From positions 34,545-98,544 of the forward strand of contig NZ_FNIZ01000016.1 of NCBI RefSeq assembly GCF_900104185.1: a stretch of DNA of 64,000 nucleotides, given 5' to 3'. Of the stretch, positions 18,071 to 27,224 are shown one piece after another. This DNA comes from Halobacillus aidingensis (GTDB taxonomy: Bacteria; Bacillota; Bacilli; Bacillales; Halobacillaceae). Position numbers and translations under genes: made by a program. The number at the start of each line of letters is the position of its first letter. Position 1 is the stretch's first letter. Below the pieces are notes generated by a model. It was not told the origin of the DNA. It saw nothing but the letters and a program-made list of their open reading frames with translations, and did no database searches.

Positions 18071-19597
18071 TTATTTCTTCGTGATTCGTTGGTCGATCGC
18101 CATCTTCTTCGCTACTTTTGGTGCGAGCCAAATCATTGGCAGTAGAAGAATGGATACTGGAACAGCTGTGACGACAATGAAGTTTTGCAGCTGTGTAATC
18201 CCACTGTCTCCTGTAATTAACAGAATCACAGCGATCGCGCCCATCAATACGGCCCAGAAGATTCTAAGCCAGCTTTGTGGGTTTCCTTCTCCTGTGACAG
18301 CCATGGCAATCGTGTAGGACATGGAGTCACTCGTCGTTACGACAAATAGGATCGTTAGAAGCAAGAATAGCGGCGAAATCACGCTTGCCAATGGGAACTG
18401 TTCTGTAATGGCAAACATGGCTGCCGGGTTGCCTGCTTCATTCAGTGCGTTGGATACAGAACCAGGATTGTTCAATTCAAAGAAGATTCCGGATCCACCT
18501 AGGACTGTAAACCAGAACGTAGAAATAACAGGAGCAAAAACAGATACGGCAATGATGATCTCTCTTATTGTCCGGCCTCTTGAAATACGGCTGACAAGAA
18601 TGGCCATCATCGGTCCATACCCGATGAACCAGCCCCAGAAGAATACGGTCCATAGAGATAGCCAACCTTCATCTCCTCGATACGTACTCATAGGAATGAA
18701 TTGATCAACATAATAACCAAATCCTGCTAAGAAGTGGTCGATGATAAAACCACCTGGTCCAAAGATGACGATGAACGCCATTAGCCCAATGGCCATGCGG
18801 ACGTTGAAGCTACTTAAAAATTGTATCCCTTTATATAAACCAGTGACTGCTGAAATCGTCGAGATGATTACAACGGCAAAAATAATGGAAAACTGTGTGC
18901 TGAACTGATTAGGTATCCCGAAAATTTCCTGAAGTCCGTAGCTCGCTTGCAGACCAAGGAAACCAATTGGACCGATCGTCCCTGCCGCCACAGCAATGAC
19001 GGAGAAGGCATCAATGATCGTCCCTATCCAACTGTGGCGTAATTTTTCGCCGAAAATCGGATACAGCAACGTTCTAGGCTTCATTGGCATTCCTTTATGA
19101 TAGTGACCGTACATCATGACAACCGCACTAATCGTACCAAGAATAGCCCATGCCAGGAATCCCCAGTGCATAAAGCTTTGCGCGAGGGCCGGGTTGATTG
19201 CTGCTTCTGTCCCGGCTTCAATTCCAGACTGAGACGGGGGTACAGTCAAAAAGTGCCACATCGGTTCAGCGGCAGCCCAGAAAACACCTCCGCCGGCCAA
19301 CAGTGTTGCCATAATGATGGATAGCCATTTGTATAATCCCAGTTCAGGCTTTTCCATATCCCCCATTCTTATTTTTCCATAACGTGAAAAGGCTAAATAT
19401 AATCCAACAAAGAATGTGGCAAGCATGAGCACTTGCCAAAAAGCACCGAAGTACTTGGCTGACCATGCGAAGCTTTCACTAACGATCATTTCAATCAAAT
19501 CAATATCAATGAGTGCAAGAATAACGAAAAGGACTAATAATCCTCCACTTATTACAAATACCGGCCAGTCAATACGGCCTGATGTTTTATTTTCCAT
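18071..19597 (-). CDS. BCCT family transporter (betaine/choline/carnitine type)
   Basis: Twelve-helix transporter of 508 residues that imports a trimethylammonium or related solute with sodium or protons. It has the family's Trp-rich region YGPMMAILVSRISRGRTIREI and WTVFFWGWFIGYGPM. The central substrate motif reads AGGGVFWAAAEPMWHF rather than the usual Gly-rich version before the EP pair of betaine carriers, so its substrate may not be glycine betaine. AAAGGAG lies just before the ATG at 19597. A transporter of this kind would serve osmoprotection or amine use; specificity is open. Confidence 0.9.
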   Translation of the reverse strand: MENKTSGRIDWPVFVISGGLLVLFVILALIDIDLIEMIVSESFAWSAKYFGAFWQVLMLATFFVGLYLAFSRYGKIRMGDMEKPELGLYKWLSIIMATLLAGGGVFWAAAEPMWHFLTVPPSQSGIEAGTEAAINPALAQSFMHWGFLAWAILGTISAVVMMYGHYHKGMPMKPRTLLYPIFGEKLRHSWIGTIIDAFSVIAVAAGTIGPIGFLGLQASYGLQEIFGIPNQFSTQFSIIFAVVIISTISAVTGLYKGIQFLSSFNVRMAIGLMAFIVIFGPGGFIIDHFLAGFGYYVDQFIPMSTYRGDEGWLSLWTVFFWGWFIGYGPMMAILVSRISRGRTIREIIIAVSVFAPVISTFWFTVLGGSGIFFELNNPGSVSNALNEAGNPAAMFAITEQFPLASVISPLFLLLTILFVVTTSDSMSYTIAMAVTGEGNPQSWLRIFWAVLMGAIAVILLITGDSGITQLQNFIVVTAVPVSILLLPMIWLAPKVAKKMAIDQRITKK

Positions 19598-19723
19598 AGT
19601 TGTCTCCTTTAATTCATAATGTGTTTGAATGCACAATTTACAACTTTATCACTCTTTTTATTATGGTGTAAAGATATTTCCTTTATCCTTTAGAGAAATG
19701 ATTTTTGAGAAGAACGGCATAAA

Positions 19724-19751
19724 AAAAGCGATCCCTAGCAAGAGATCGCTT
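19724..19751 (-). terminator. Terminator of the zinc-ribbon microprotein gene
   Basis: Hairpin AAGCGATC / GATCGCTT five bases past the stop codon, followed on the minus strand by a run of seven T. Confidence 0.8.
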
Positions 19752-19755
19752 CTCT

Positions 19756-19929
19756 TTAATCTTCTGTGGACTCTACCTTATGATCTTCCTGTATGTTCTG
19801 ACATTCCTTACAAAGATTAATTTCTCGCTCTTCTTTGATCTGAAGCGGTTTGCCACAACGCTGGCACTCATCATAGTTATTCGGATTTGTTTGAAATCCC
19901 GGCATTTCATTACTTCCATCGTTATACAT
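19756..19929 (-). CDS. Small zinc-ribbon-like protein, 57 residues
   Basis: Short gene with sequence MYNDGSNEMPGFQTN and then two Cys-X2-Cys knuckles, CQRCGKP and CKECQN, about 20 residues apart, ending in an acidic tail. This is the pattern of a treble-clef or zinc-ribbon microprotein. AAAGGAGATG precedes the ATG and a textbook terminator follows, which supports a real gene. It lies between the BCCT transporter and CrtI-like genes on the same strand. I do not recognise the family; a role in nucleic-acid or protein binding would be a guess. Confidence 0.7.
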   Translation of the reverse strand: MYNDGSNEMPGFQTNPNNYDECQRCGKPLQIKEEREINLCKECQNIQEDHKVESTED

Positions 19930-19991
19930 ACAAGTTCATCTCCTTTTTCTTTCACCTTTTCTTTTCTTATTCCCTATTCGCTTTTCGTTAA

Positions 19992-21470
19992 TCATCTTGT
20001 CATTTCCTTTGCAGCGGTCATTCCAGACAATGTCACCCCAAGCGTTCCAGCTCCTGGGAAAACCGTATCCCCGCACTGATAAACGTCCGGAATCCCGGTG
20101 CGAATGGAATAACTGTTGAGCCAGCTGTATTTTCCCGTTGGCGCGTATCCACCCACTTTTCCATTTTTCCTTCTCAACCACTTTTGAAAAGTAATCGGAG
20201 TCCCTGGAAGAACAATGTCTAACTTTTCCTTAAAACTCGGGAAGTAAAAATCCACCGTATCCAGGAGTCGATTCTTCATTTGTTCCTTATCCGCTTCATA
20301 TTTTTCCGAATTCCACCAGGGTGAAATGGATGTGTGAGTAGAAATCGTCAATGAGCGCTTTCCGACAGGTGCCATCGACGAATCTCGAGGGTCAGATAAT
20401 GACATTAAAAACTGTCCCCCATCATGGAGGTCGTCCGGTTTTTGCGGATCAATAAACTGATGATACATGGCGTCTTCTCCCTCAAAAACCGCCCCTTCCA
20501 CACCTCCATGAATGATAAACGCTCCCCATGAATCTCTTTTTTCTTCTTTTAACGCTTTAACATAGGACTGTTCACCCATCTCCTTTGATACCGTATCATG
20601 GAAGTTGTGAACAGAATTGTTCAACAGTGCCTTTTGCGCTCGAAATACTCGATCACGTTTCGTATGAAATTCAAAATGTTGGCCGCTTTTCTCTACTTTA
20701 TGAATCGGATGACGCATATAAAGGTCGCTCCCTGAATGCTTAATGAAAGATGCCAAACGTTCGGCAACCGCTGCAAGACCTCCATGTACAGCATAAGCGC
20801 CTTTATGGAAGGTTTGTAACGCAGCATAACCCAAAAACGCAGGGCAATATTCAACGCTTGTTTGTACGCTATCCATCAACTCACCATTCAAAAACACGCG
20901 GAAAAGACGATGGTTATGAAGGCTATACTTTTTCAAACGATCTTCTACCGTCTGGTTCATGAATGGGAGAAGTTTCATAGCATCTTTGTTCACGAAAGGT
21001 ACCAAATGCATGAAATCTTTTAAGGTTCGTGGTGGAAATACAGGAAGATCTTCTGTTAACTGATCGACTATCGCTCCCACCCTATATACTTCATCATAGA
21101 ACGACTGTATAGCGGAAGATTGGGTTGGGAAGACTCGTTGAATCTCTTCATACCAGCGGCTTCGCTCACGAAAATAGTGAATGGTGCGATCCGGCATGTG
21201 AATATCCATGATCGTATCCAATAACGTCATGGCAGGAGGATCGATGTTTAACTGATCGAAGAGTCGATGGAGAACCCCTCCCTCTTCAAATCCCATTCCA
21301 AGGGTTGCCCCTGACTGAAAACGGTAGCCGTTTCGTTCGAATTTGCCTGCGCTACCCCCGAGTTCATTGGAGGCTTCAAAGACAGCAACTTTCATTCCTT
21401 TTTTGGCGAGTGTAGCTGCAGCTGCCAGCCCACCAAAGCCTGCACCTACAACTCCAACATCATAAATCAT
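19992..21470 (-). CDS. Phytoene desaturase/carotenoid isomerase-like FAD oxidoreductase
   Basis: FAD enzyme of 492 residues. The N-terminal dinucleotide motif is VGVVGAGFGGLAAAATLAKKG, followed by FEASNELGGSAG; the C-terminal FAD segment is YQCGDTVFPGAGTLGVTLSGMTAA. This architecture is shared by CrtI, CrtN, CrtP and plant-type CrtISO. No other carotenoid gene (crtB or crtM) is near, so the reaction cannot be assigned. The ATG follows GGAGGTG. A full repeat element (E4) separates it from the divergent sigma-factor gene. Confidence 0.85.
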   Translation of the reverse strand: MIYDVGVVGAGFGGLAAAATLAKKGMKVAVFEASNELGGSAGKFERNGYRFQSGATLGMGFEEGGVLHRLFDQLNIDPPAMTLLDTIMDIHMPDRTIHYFRERSRWYEEIQRVFPTQSSAIQSFYDEVYRVGAIVDQLTEDLPVFPPRTLKDFMHLVPFVNKDAMKLLPFMNQTVEDRLKKYSLHNHRLFRVFLNGELMDSVQTSVEYCPAFLGYAALQTFHKGAYAVHGGLAAVAERLASFIKHSGSDLYMRHPIHKVEKSGQHFEFHTKRDRVFRAQKALLNNSVHNFHDTVSKEMGEQSYVKALKEEKRDSWGAFIIHGGVEGAVFEGEDAMYHQFIDPQKPDDLHDGGQFLMSLSDPRDSSMAPVGKRSLTISTHTSISPWWNSEKYEADKEQMKNRLLDTVDFYFPSFKEKLDIVLPGTPITFQKWLRRKNGKVGGYAPTGKYSWLNSYSIRTGIPDVYQCGDTVFPGAGTLGVTLSGMTAAKEMTR

Positions 21471-21529
21471 CCGCTCACCTCCCTCCTCTTCTTTTCCCCC
21501 ATCTCCCCCTTTTTAGGCGTAACGAATGT

Positions 21530-22030
21530 TCTTGAAGTATATGGCAGTATTGTGGAAGACTCAGTTTCGAGACTTTTATGTGATTCTAGGGGCTGCGGGA
21601 AAAGGTTCGCTTTCCGTGGGCGAGTGATGAGCCTCCTCGAGCTAACGCTCTGCGGGGTCTCATCTACCACGCATTTCCCACAGGAGTCTCACCGTTTCCC
21701 TCCGCCCCTATACCAAATGAGGTTCTCGAAACCCCTCTTATAGTAAACTGCCTAGTTGTGTTGTGTAACCCTGCTTAAACTGCGTCGAAATAGGATTATT
21801 AACCATAAAAGCTCCTATTACTGGAAGGTAGTTTCGAGAATCTCTTCCGGCAAGTGGGCGGAGGGGAATGGCGAGACTCCTGCGGGAAAAAAGTGCTTGG
21901 TGAGACCCCACAGGACGCAGTCCGAGGAGGCTCACCGCGCTCCCGCGGAAAGCGAGCCATTCCCCGCAGCCCCCATCCACACACCAAAAGTCTCGAAACT
22001 GAGTCTTCTACAATCGGGAGCTTTAGTGGA
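21530..22030. repeat. Bipartite intergenic repeat, copy E4 (two B modules, inverted)
   Basis: About 500 bp between the divergent crtI-like and sigma-factor genes. The first B module (about 21554-21742) has the apical stem GAGC-taac-GCTC and the base stem GATGAG / CTCATC. The second (about 21821-22010, inverted) has GGAC / GTCC and GGTGAG / CTCACC. The linker with AGGATTATTAACCATAAAAG is shared, in reverse, with copy E9. This is the B+B type, distinct from A+B copies. Confidence 0.83.
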
Positions 22031-22123
22031 GAAAGTTTATGGATTTATTGAAGAAATTTGTATTTTTGCAGACCTTTTGGATGAGACACTCGTCTAAGGA
22101 AGAGGAAAGGAGAGGAAAGCCTG

Positions 22124-22672
22124 GTGTCCGGACATACACAAACTCATTACACACGCGAGGAAGCGGTTGAGTACATAATGGACCAATACGGAGAATCGTT
22201 GAAACGAACCATTTTTACATATGTGAAAAATCACCATACCACAGACGATATCTTTCAGGATGTTCTCCTGCAGATTTATCGGAAGTGGGACAGGTTCAAC
22301 GGAGATTCCCAATTGAAGACATGGGCGATGAGAATCGCCATCAACCGATGCAAAGACTATTTACGTTCCCCTATTCACCGCATCAAAATCGCTACAGATA
22401 AATGGCGCGAGCAAAAAGACCCGAACTACACGGAGCAAAAAGTCGTACAAAAGGAACAGTGGGATGAAATAGCGGAAGCCATCCTTCATCTCCCTATCAA
22501 ATACCGGGAAGTCATGATTCTGACTTTCCAGCAAGATATGACGCAGAAACAGATTGCTGAAGCGACCGGCACACCTTTAAGCACGATCAAAACAAGGATG
22601 CAGCGTGCACGTCAACTGCTTAGAGAAAAGGCAGATGAAGGAGGGATAGACCCGTGGATCATCAACAAATAA
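22124..22672 (+). CDS. ECF-type RNA polymerase sigma factor
   Basis: A 182-residue sigma-70 family member with only regions 2 and 4. Region 2 includes TTDDIFQDVLLQIYRKWDRF and LKTWAMRIAINRCKDYLR; region 4 includes LPIKYREVMILTFQQDMTQKQIAEATGTPLSTIKTRMQRAR, a clear helix-turn-helix. It directs polymerase to a small stress regulon, probably for the cell envelope. It starts with GTG at 22124 behind GGAGAGGA. Its last 19 bases overlap the next gene, a membrane protein that is the likely anti-sigma factor. The regulon cannot be read from this window. Confidence 0.92.
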   Translation: MSGHTQTHYTREEAVEYIMDQYGESLKRTIFTYVKNHHTTDDIFQDVLLQIYRKWDRFNGDSQLKTWAMRIAINRCKDYLRSPIHRIKIATDKWREQKDPNYTEQKVVQKEQWDEIAEAILHLPIKYREVMILTFQQDMTQKQIAEATGTPLSTIKTRMQRARQLLREKADEGGIDPWIINK

Positions 22673-23811
22673 AAGAAGCCATCAACCGTCAAATTGGCGA
22701 GGATCCTTTATTCACAGATAAAGATAAAGAGCGCTTTTATAAAAACAAGCCGAACCGACGGCAACGGTTCCCTGCTGCTCCGAAAATTGTTACGGTCCTT
22801 CTTGCTTTCTTTGTTTTAAGCGGACCCTTTTATACCTTTATAAAAACGGACTGGTTTGAGCAACCTTCTTCACCGACGCAAGAAGAAAAAGAACCAGTAG
22901 AAGAAACGCCTCCTGCACCTGATCCGGATCCAGAAGAACCTACCCATGTAAAGGTTGAAAAGCTCAAGGAAGTCATTACTTCTATACCGAGCAAAAGTAA
23001 GGTTAAAGTCGCCATTGACCGATTCCATGGGGTCGAGGTTGAGTTCGAACAATCTACAAAAACAGAAAACGGAAACGAATATCATTTGCTTGAAAGTTAT
23101 TATGTATTCGACCGCCACAATGAAACCGGAGATTCCTCCGCGTATATTGGTCCAATGCCTCCAACAAAAGACGACTTCAAGCGCGGGGATGTGGAGATTT
23201 CTTTAAAACTCGACTGGATAGAATCAGAAAGCCACAATTTGTTACGAGAAGCCACACTTCTTTACCTTTCTGAGGAAGGAGATTTGATCGAAGAGAACTA
23301 CAGCAGAAGCGCATATCATGGAAAATTCATCAAGGTTAAAAATCCGAATGAACCTGTGGTTATGGACGACCTAATCCTTCGGTCTATCGCAAGGTCCGTA
23401 GGTAAAGAGCCCGATAACATCACCAAGCGTGACCTATTGTACTTAGAAGAATTGACGATTAACGCCTCCCATTTGAGCGGCATCTATGAAGTAGACGAAG
23501 ATATTGAATATTTTAAAGCGATGCAGTCGCTCTTCGTGCTGAAGCTAAATCAAGCCATCATTCCAGGGGAGTTATTAAAAGAAGTTCCTTATTTGGATCA
23601 AGCAACCTTCATCGGTCCTACCGTCGACGATTTGAGTCGTGTCAAAGAAGGGCTGCAAACCATCACGTACTTGAATTTAATTAATTCCTCATTTAGAGGA
23701 ACGGCCGAAGACATTCTTGAGCTGAAATCTTTGAATATCGTCAGGGTCGATCCTGCCGTTGTTCCTAATTACGAAGATTTACAATTTGAAGGTATGGACG
23801 TTCGGTGGTAG
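22654..23811 (+). CDS. Putative anti-sigma factor, single-pass membrane protein
   Basis: Protein of 385 residues overlapping the sigma-factor gene, so probably translated with it and restraining it. Residues 1-43 are basic and cytoplasmic; one membrane helix (IVTVLLAFFVLSGPFYTFI) lies at about 45-65; a Pro/Glu linker (EEKEPVEETPPAPDPDPEEP) leads into a large external domain I do not recognise. No His-X3-Cys-X2-Cys zinc anti-sigma motif is visible. The GTG start follows AAGGAGGG. The role is inferred from position and topology only. Confidence 0.65.
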   Translation: MDHQQIKEAINRQIGEDPLFTDKDKERFYKNKPNRRQRFPAAPKIVTVLLAFFVLSGPFYTFIKTDWFEQPSSPTQEEKEPVEETPPAPDPDPEEPTHVKVEKLKEVITSIPSKSKVKVAIDRFHGVEVEFEQSTKTENGNEYHLLESYYVFDRHNETGDSSAYIGPMPPTKDDFKRGDVEISLKLDWIESESHNLLREATLLYLSEEGDLIEENYSRSAYHGKFIKVKNPNEPVVMDDLILRSIARSVGKEPDNITKRDLLYLEELTINASHLSGIYEVDEDIEYFKAMQSLFVLKLNQAIIPGELLKEVPYLDQATFIGPTVDDLSRVKEGLQTITYLNLINSSFRGTAEDILELKSLNIVRVDPAVVPNYEDLQFEGMDVRW

Positions 23812-23828
23812 TAAACAGAAAAACATAA

Positions 23829-23882
23829 TAGGGTACGGGGAACTGCTTCCGACCGGAGGCGAGCTTCAATCCCCTTCCCTAC
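23829..23882 (+). promoter_or_regulatory. Structured RNA leader upstream of asnB
   Basis: An outer stem TAGGG..GGGGA / TCCCC..CCCTA with a small internal loop encloses a hairpin GCTTCC-gacc-GGAGGC. It ends 38 bases before the asnB start and has no T run, so it is not a standard terminator. It may be a regulatory RNA or mRNA-stabilising structure; it matches no riboswitch I know. See finding. Confidence 0.45.
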
Positions 23883-23920
23883 TTATATGAGGTATAGGAT
23901 TTTAAAAAGGAGGAATTTCC

Positions 23921-25804
23921 ATGTGTGGAATTGTTGGAATTTTCAATAAAAATGGCATTGAGAATCATGCTCTCATCCAGGACATGATGGGAAAAATTCA
24001 TCACCGCGGACCAGACAACCAAGGTTCATACACAAACAGAGAAATCAGTTTAGGTTTTCAGAGACTGACGATTATCGATGTTTCTGAAAATGGTAATCAA
24101 CCGATGTGTAGTGAAAATGAACGGTATGTGATGGTATTCAATGGAGAAATCTATAACTTTCAAAACTTAAGAGAAGATTTACTTCTACAGGGGCACACGT
24201 TTCATAGCCAGGCGGATAGTGAAGTTGTCCTTCATGGATACGAGCAATACGGCACGGATATTTTGCAGAAGTTACGGGGGATGTTCGCTTTTTCCATATG
24301 GGACAAAGTTGAAAAACAACTCTTCATTGCCAGAGACTCATTCGGGATCAAACCGCTTTATTATACACAGGAAACGACAGACGGATCCTTCTTATTTGGG
24401 TCTGAAATCAAATCGTTTCTTGCTCACCCTCAATATTGCAAGTCCTTCAATGAGGAAGCACTGCAACCTTATCTCACCTTTCAATATTCGGCTATGGAGG
24501 AAACATTTTTCAAAGGCGTTTACAAACTTCCTCCCGGCCACTATATGATCCATGATGGGAATGATTTTGAAATAAGACCCTACTGGGAGCCTTCTTATTC
24601 TGAGCAGACAACGGATTTAAACGAAGCCATTGAGAAAATCCAGGAAGCGATGGATGATTCCATCCGTCATCACAAAATCAGTGATGTGGAAGTAGGATCC
24701 TTCCTTTCAGGAGGCATTGATTCAAGCTATGTGACGAGTTTACTAAAACCGAATAAAACGTTCTCGATCGGCTTTGAAGATTATGAAGGCATGTTTAATG
24801 AAACGACACTCGCTGAAGAGTTATCACAAAAAATAGCAGTCAAAAACTATAAACGGTTAATTTCAGCGGATGATTTTTTCCAGGCGGTTCCGACCATTCA
24901 ATATCATATGGATGAACCTCATGCGAACTTGTCTTCCGTCCCTCTTTTCTTCTTAAGTGAATTGGCTAAAGAACATGTAACGGTCGTTCTCTCAGGAGAA
25001 GGAGCCGATGAACTTTTCGGAGGATATGATTGGTATAAGATCAGCCCTGAACAGAAGATTTATGAAAAAGTGCCGTTTGCGATTCGCCAATCCATTGCCA
25101 TTGTTTCTTCTAAGCTTCCTAAAAATAGGATCACCACCTTTTTGAGGAGTGGCGGAGAGAAGATTGAAGAAAAATTTATCGGACATGCGAAAGTCTTCCG
25201 CCCTGAGGACGCTCACGAAGTCCTTAAACCCGCTTACCGGCAGAATCGTAAACCAGCAGACCTTTTATCAGACACCTATGCCAAAGTTTCCGGAGCGAAT
25301 GATTCGACGAAGATGCAATACGCAGATCTTCATCATTGGCTTCCAGGGGATATCCTTCAGAAAGCTGATAAAATGAGTTCCGCTCACTCTCTTGAGTTAC
25401 GCGTCCCCTTTTTGGATGCAAAAGTAATGGATGTCGCGTCCTCCCTCGCTCCTTCTTTAAGAGCCAATGGCAAGGACACAAAATATGCACTGAGAGAAGC
25501 AGCTAAGGCTGTGCTCCCTGAAGAATGGGCGAACCGTAAAAAAGTCGGTTTTCCAGTTCCTATCCGCGATTGGCTGAAACAGAAAAAATACTATGACTTG
25601 GTGAAAGCATCTTTAACGTCTGAAACAGCTCAGGAATTTTTCCACACCGATTCATTAGTCCAGTACTTGGACGAACATTATGAGGGGAAAGGAAATCATC
25701 ATCGTTATATTTGGACCGTCTATGTGTTTATTCAATGGTATGAAGTCTATTTTGGAAAAGAGGTACATCTTCAAGAAGAAGAAAACCATCTCGCTTATGC
25801 ATAA
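23921..25804 (+). CDS. asnB: Asparagine synthase (glutamine-hydrolysing)
   Basis: Two-domain enzyme of 627 residues that makes asparagine from aspartate, ATP and glutamine. The N-terminal glutaminase domain begins MCGIVGIFN with the catalytic Cys2 and has the ammonia-site segments FQRLTIIDV and FNGEIYNF. The synthetase domain begins near residue 215 with the pyrophosphate loop SFLSGGIDSSYVTSL and ends with LELRVPFLD and RKKVGFPVPIRDWL. The length fits the AsnB/AsnO group; the B. subtilis sporulation-linked AsnO is the closest by size, which is only suggestive. AAGGAGG precedes the ATG. Confidence 0.92.
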   Translation: MCGIVGIFNKNGIENHALIQDMMGKIHHRGPDNQGSYTNREISLGFQRLTIIDVSENGNQPMCSENERYVMVFNGEIYNFQNLREDLLLQGHTFHSQADSEVVLHGYEQYGTDILQKLRGMFAFSIWDKVEKQLFIARDSFGIKPLYYTQETTDGSFLFGSEIKSFLAHPQYCKSFNEEALQPYLTFQYSAMEETFFKGVYKLPPGHYMIHDGNDFEIRPYWEPSYSEQTTDLNEAIEKIQEAMDDSIRHHKISDVEVGSFLSGGIDSSYVTSLLKPNKTFSIGFEDYEGMFNETTLAEELSQKIAVKNYKRLISADDFFQAVPTIQYHMDEPHANLSSVPLFFLSELAKEHVTVVLSGEGADELFGGYDWYKISPEQKIYEKVPFAIRQSIAIVSSKLPKNRITTFLRSGGEKIEEKFIGHAKVFRPEDAHEVLKPAYRQNRKPADLLSDTYAKVSGANDSTKMQYADLHHWLPGDILQKADKMSSAHSLELRVPFLDAKVMDVASSLAPSLRANGKDTKYALREAAKAVLPEEWANRKKVGFPVPIRDWLKQKKYYDLVKASLTSETAQEFFHTDSLVQYLDEHYEGKGNHHRYIWTVYVFIQWYEVYFGKEVHLQEEENHLAYA

Positions 25805-25805
25805 C

Positions 25806-25838
25806 AAAACCGGCAGCTTTTTAGACGCTGCCGGTTTT
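25806..25838. terminator. Bidirectional terminator between asnB and ampS
   Basis: Hairpin AAAACCGGCAGC / GCTGCCGGTTTT between converging genes. Confidence 0.85.
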
Positions 25839-25845
25839 CGTTTAT

Positions 25846-27093
25846 TTATTCAAATGTAATGGCCCAGCTTCCTTTACGCATGACGGATTCTGTCGTCCCG
25901 TCCGCAAGTACACCATCAATATCAAGCTCACCGGATCCCATCATGAAATCAACGTGGGATAAACTGTCATTCACACCATGTTGATCAAGTTCTTCTGCGC
26001 TCATATCTGACCCGCCTGTCATGTTATTCGGGTAAGCTTTTCCGAGGGCAAGGTGACAAGAAGCGTTCTCATCATAAAGCGTGTTATAGAAAATCAGACC
26101 AGATTGAGAAATCGGGGACTCATGCGGCACAAGCGCCAGTTCTCCAAGTCTACGTGAACCTTCGTCTGTTTCCAGAAGGTGCTTGAGTGTCTCTTCGCCT
26201 TCTTCCGCTGTGAAGTCAACAACTTTCCCCTCTTTAAACGTCAAGGTGAAATTGTCGATGACGTTTCCACCATAATTCAGCGGTTTCGTGCTGGAAACTT
26301 TTCCATCTACTCCATATTTATGAGGAGCTGTGAACACTTCTTCTGTCGGCATGTTCGGGTTGAATTGCACCTTTCCTTCAACCGTCTTCGAAGGTCCACC
26401 CTTCCAAATGTGTCCTTCAGGCAGAGCTACTTCGAGGTCCGTACCTGGAGCTTTGTAAATCAACTTCTGGTACTGTTTCTTATTCAAGTATTCACGAGCT
26501 TTGATCAATGTTTGGTTATGCTCTTCCCATGCAGCTACCGGGTCCTCACGATCGACGCGGACAATGCTGAAGATCTGCTCCCAAAGCTTCTCAACCGCTG
26601 TATCTTCCTCTTCTCCAGGGAAGATCTTTTGTGCCCACTTAGGAATAGGGATACTGACAATCGACCATTGAATACGATCATTCATCGTATAATCACGGAA
26701 CTTGGACATCGCTTCTGATCTCGCTTTGGTAGCAGCTGCGACTTTGCTTGCATCAATGCCTTTCAAAAGATCAGGGTCTGTAGAGCGAATTGAAAGGATC
26801 GCCGCTCCCTGCTCAGCAAAGTAAGTGTACTGCTGTTTCTGCCATTCTGGAACGTCCGATAACGTTTCCTGATCAGCATGTTCATATTTCATGCGCGTCA
26901 GTTCATCGTCACCCCAGTTAATATGTACATCTTTCGCTCCCATTTCGAAAGCTTTTCTTGCGACGATGCGTGTAAAGTCCGCTCCAGCAATCGTGGAGTT
27001 AATCATCAGCAATTGATCCTTTTGCAAACTGACACCTGTACGTAAGGCTAATTCTGCATATTTTTCCAAGTTTTCTTTGCTTGGCATTTTCAT
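25846..27093 (-). CDS. Aminopeptidase of the M29 family
   Basis: Metallo-aminopeptidase of 415 residues (AmpS/PepS type) that removes N-terminal residues from peptides in the cytoplasm. Typical segments are the N-terminal YAELALRTGVSLQKDQLLMI, the metal-ligand region GNVIDNFTLTFKEGKVVDF, the LGELALVPHESPIS segment, and the C-terminal DFMMGSGELDIDGVL. The ATG at 27093 has AGGAGG upstream; the longer frame starting at 27132 has no site. Confidence 0.92.
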   Translation of the reverse strand: MKMPSKENLEKYAELALRTGVSLQKDQLLMINSTIAGADFTRIVARKAFEMGAKDVHINWGDDELTRMKYEHADQETLSDVPEWQKQQYTYFAEQGAAILSIRSTDPDLLKGIDASKVAAATKARSEAMSKFRDYTMNDRIQWSIVSIPIPKWAQKIFPGEEEDTAVEKLWEQIFSIVRVDREDPVAAWEEHNQTLIKAREYLNKKQYQKLIYKAPGTDLEVALPEGHIWKGGPSKTVEGKVQFNPNMPTEEVFTAPHKYGVDGKVSSTKPLNYGGNVIDNFTLTFKEGKVVDFTAEEGEETLKHLLETDEGSRRLGELALVPHESPISQSGLIFYNTLYDENASCHLALGKAYPNNMTGGSDMSAEELDQHGVNDSLSHVDFMMGSGELDIDGVLADGTTESVMRKGSWAITFE

Positions 27094-27180
27094 GATTACA
27101 TTCCTCCTGTCAATGCTTGTATCCGTATTCATTATTCCATAAAACGCACGGAACTACAAAAATAAGCCAATCCTCATTAT

Positions 27181-27222
27181 AAAAAAAGAGAGCGGAAAAC
27201 AACGGTTCTCCACTCTCCACTC
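27181..27222 (-). terminator. Terminator of the ABC-F gene
   Basis: On the minus strand GAGTGGAGAAC / GTTTTCCGCTC can pair through 11 positions, some G-U, and is followed by a run of T. Confidence 0.75.
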
Positions 27223-27224
27223 AG

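Noticed and set aside
22085..22100. CGTCTA upstream of the ECF sigma gene as its own ECF-type -10
   Set aside because: No convincing AAC-type -35 lies at the right distance, so autoregulation cannot be supported.
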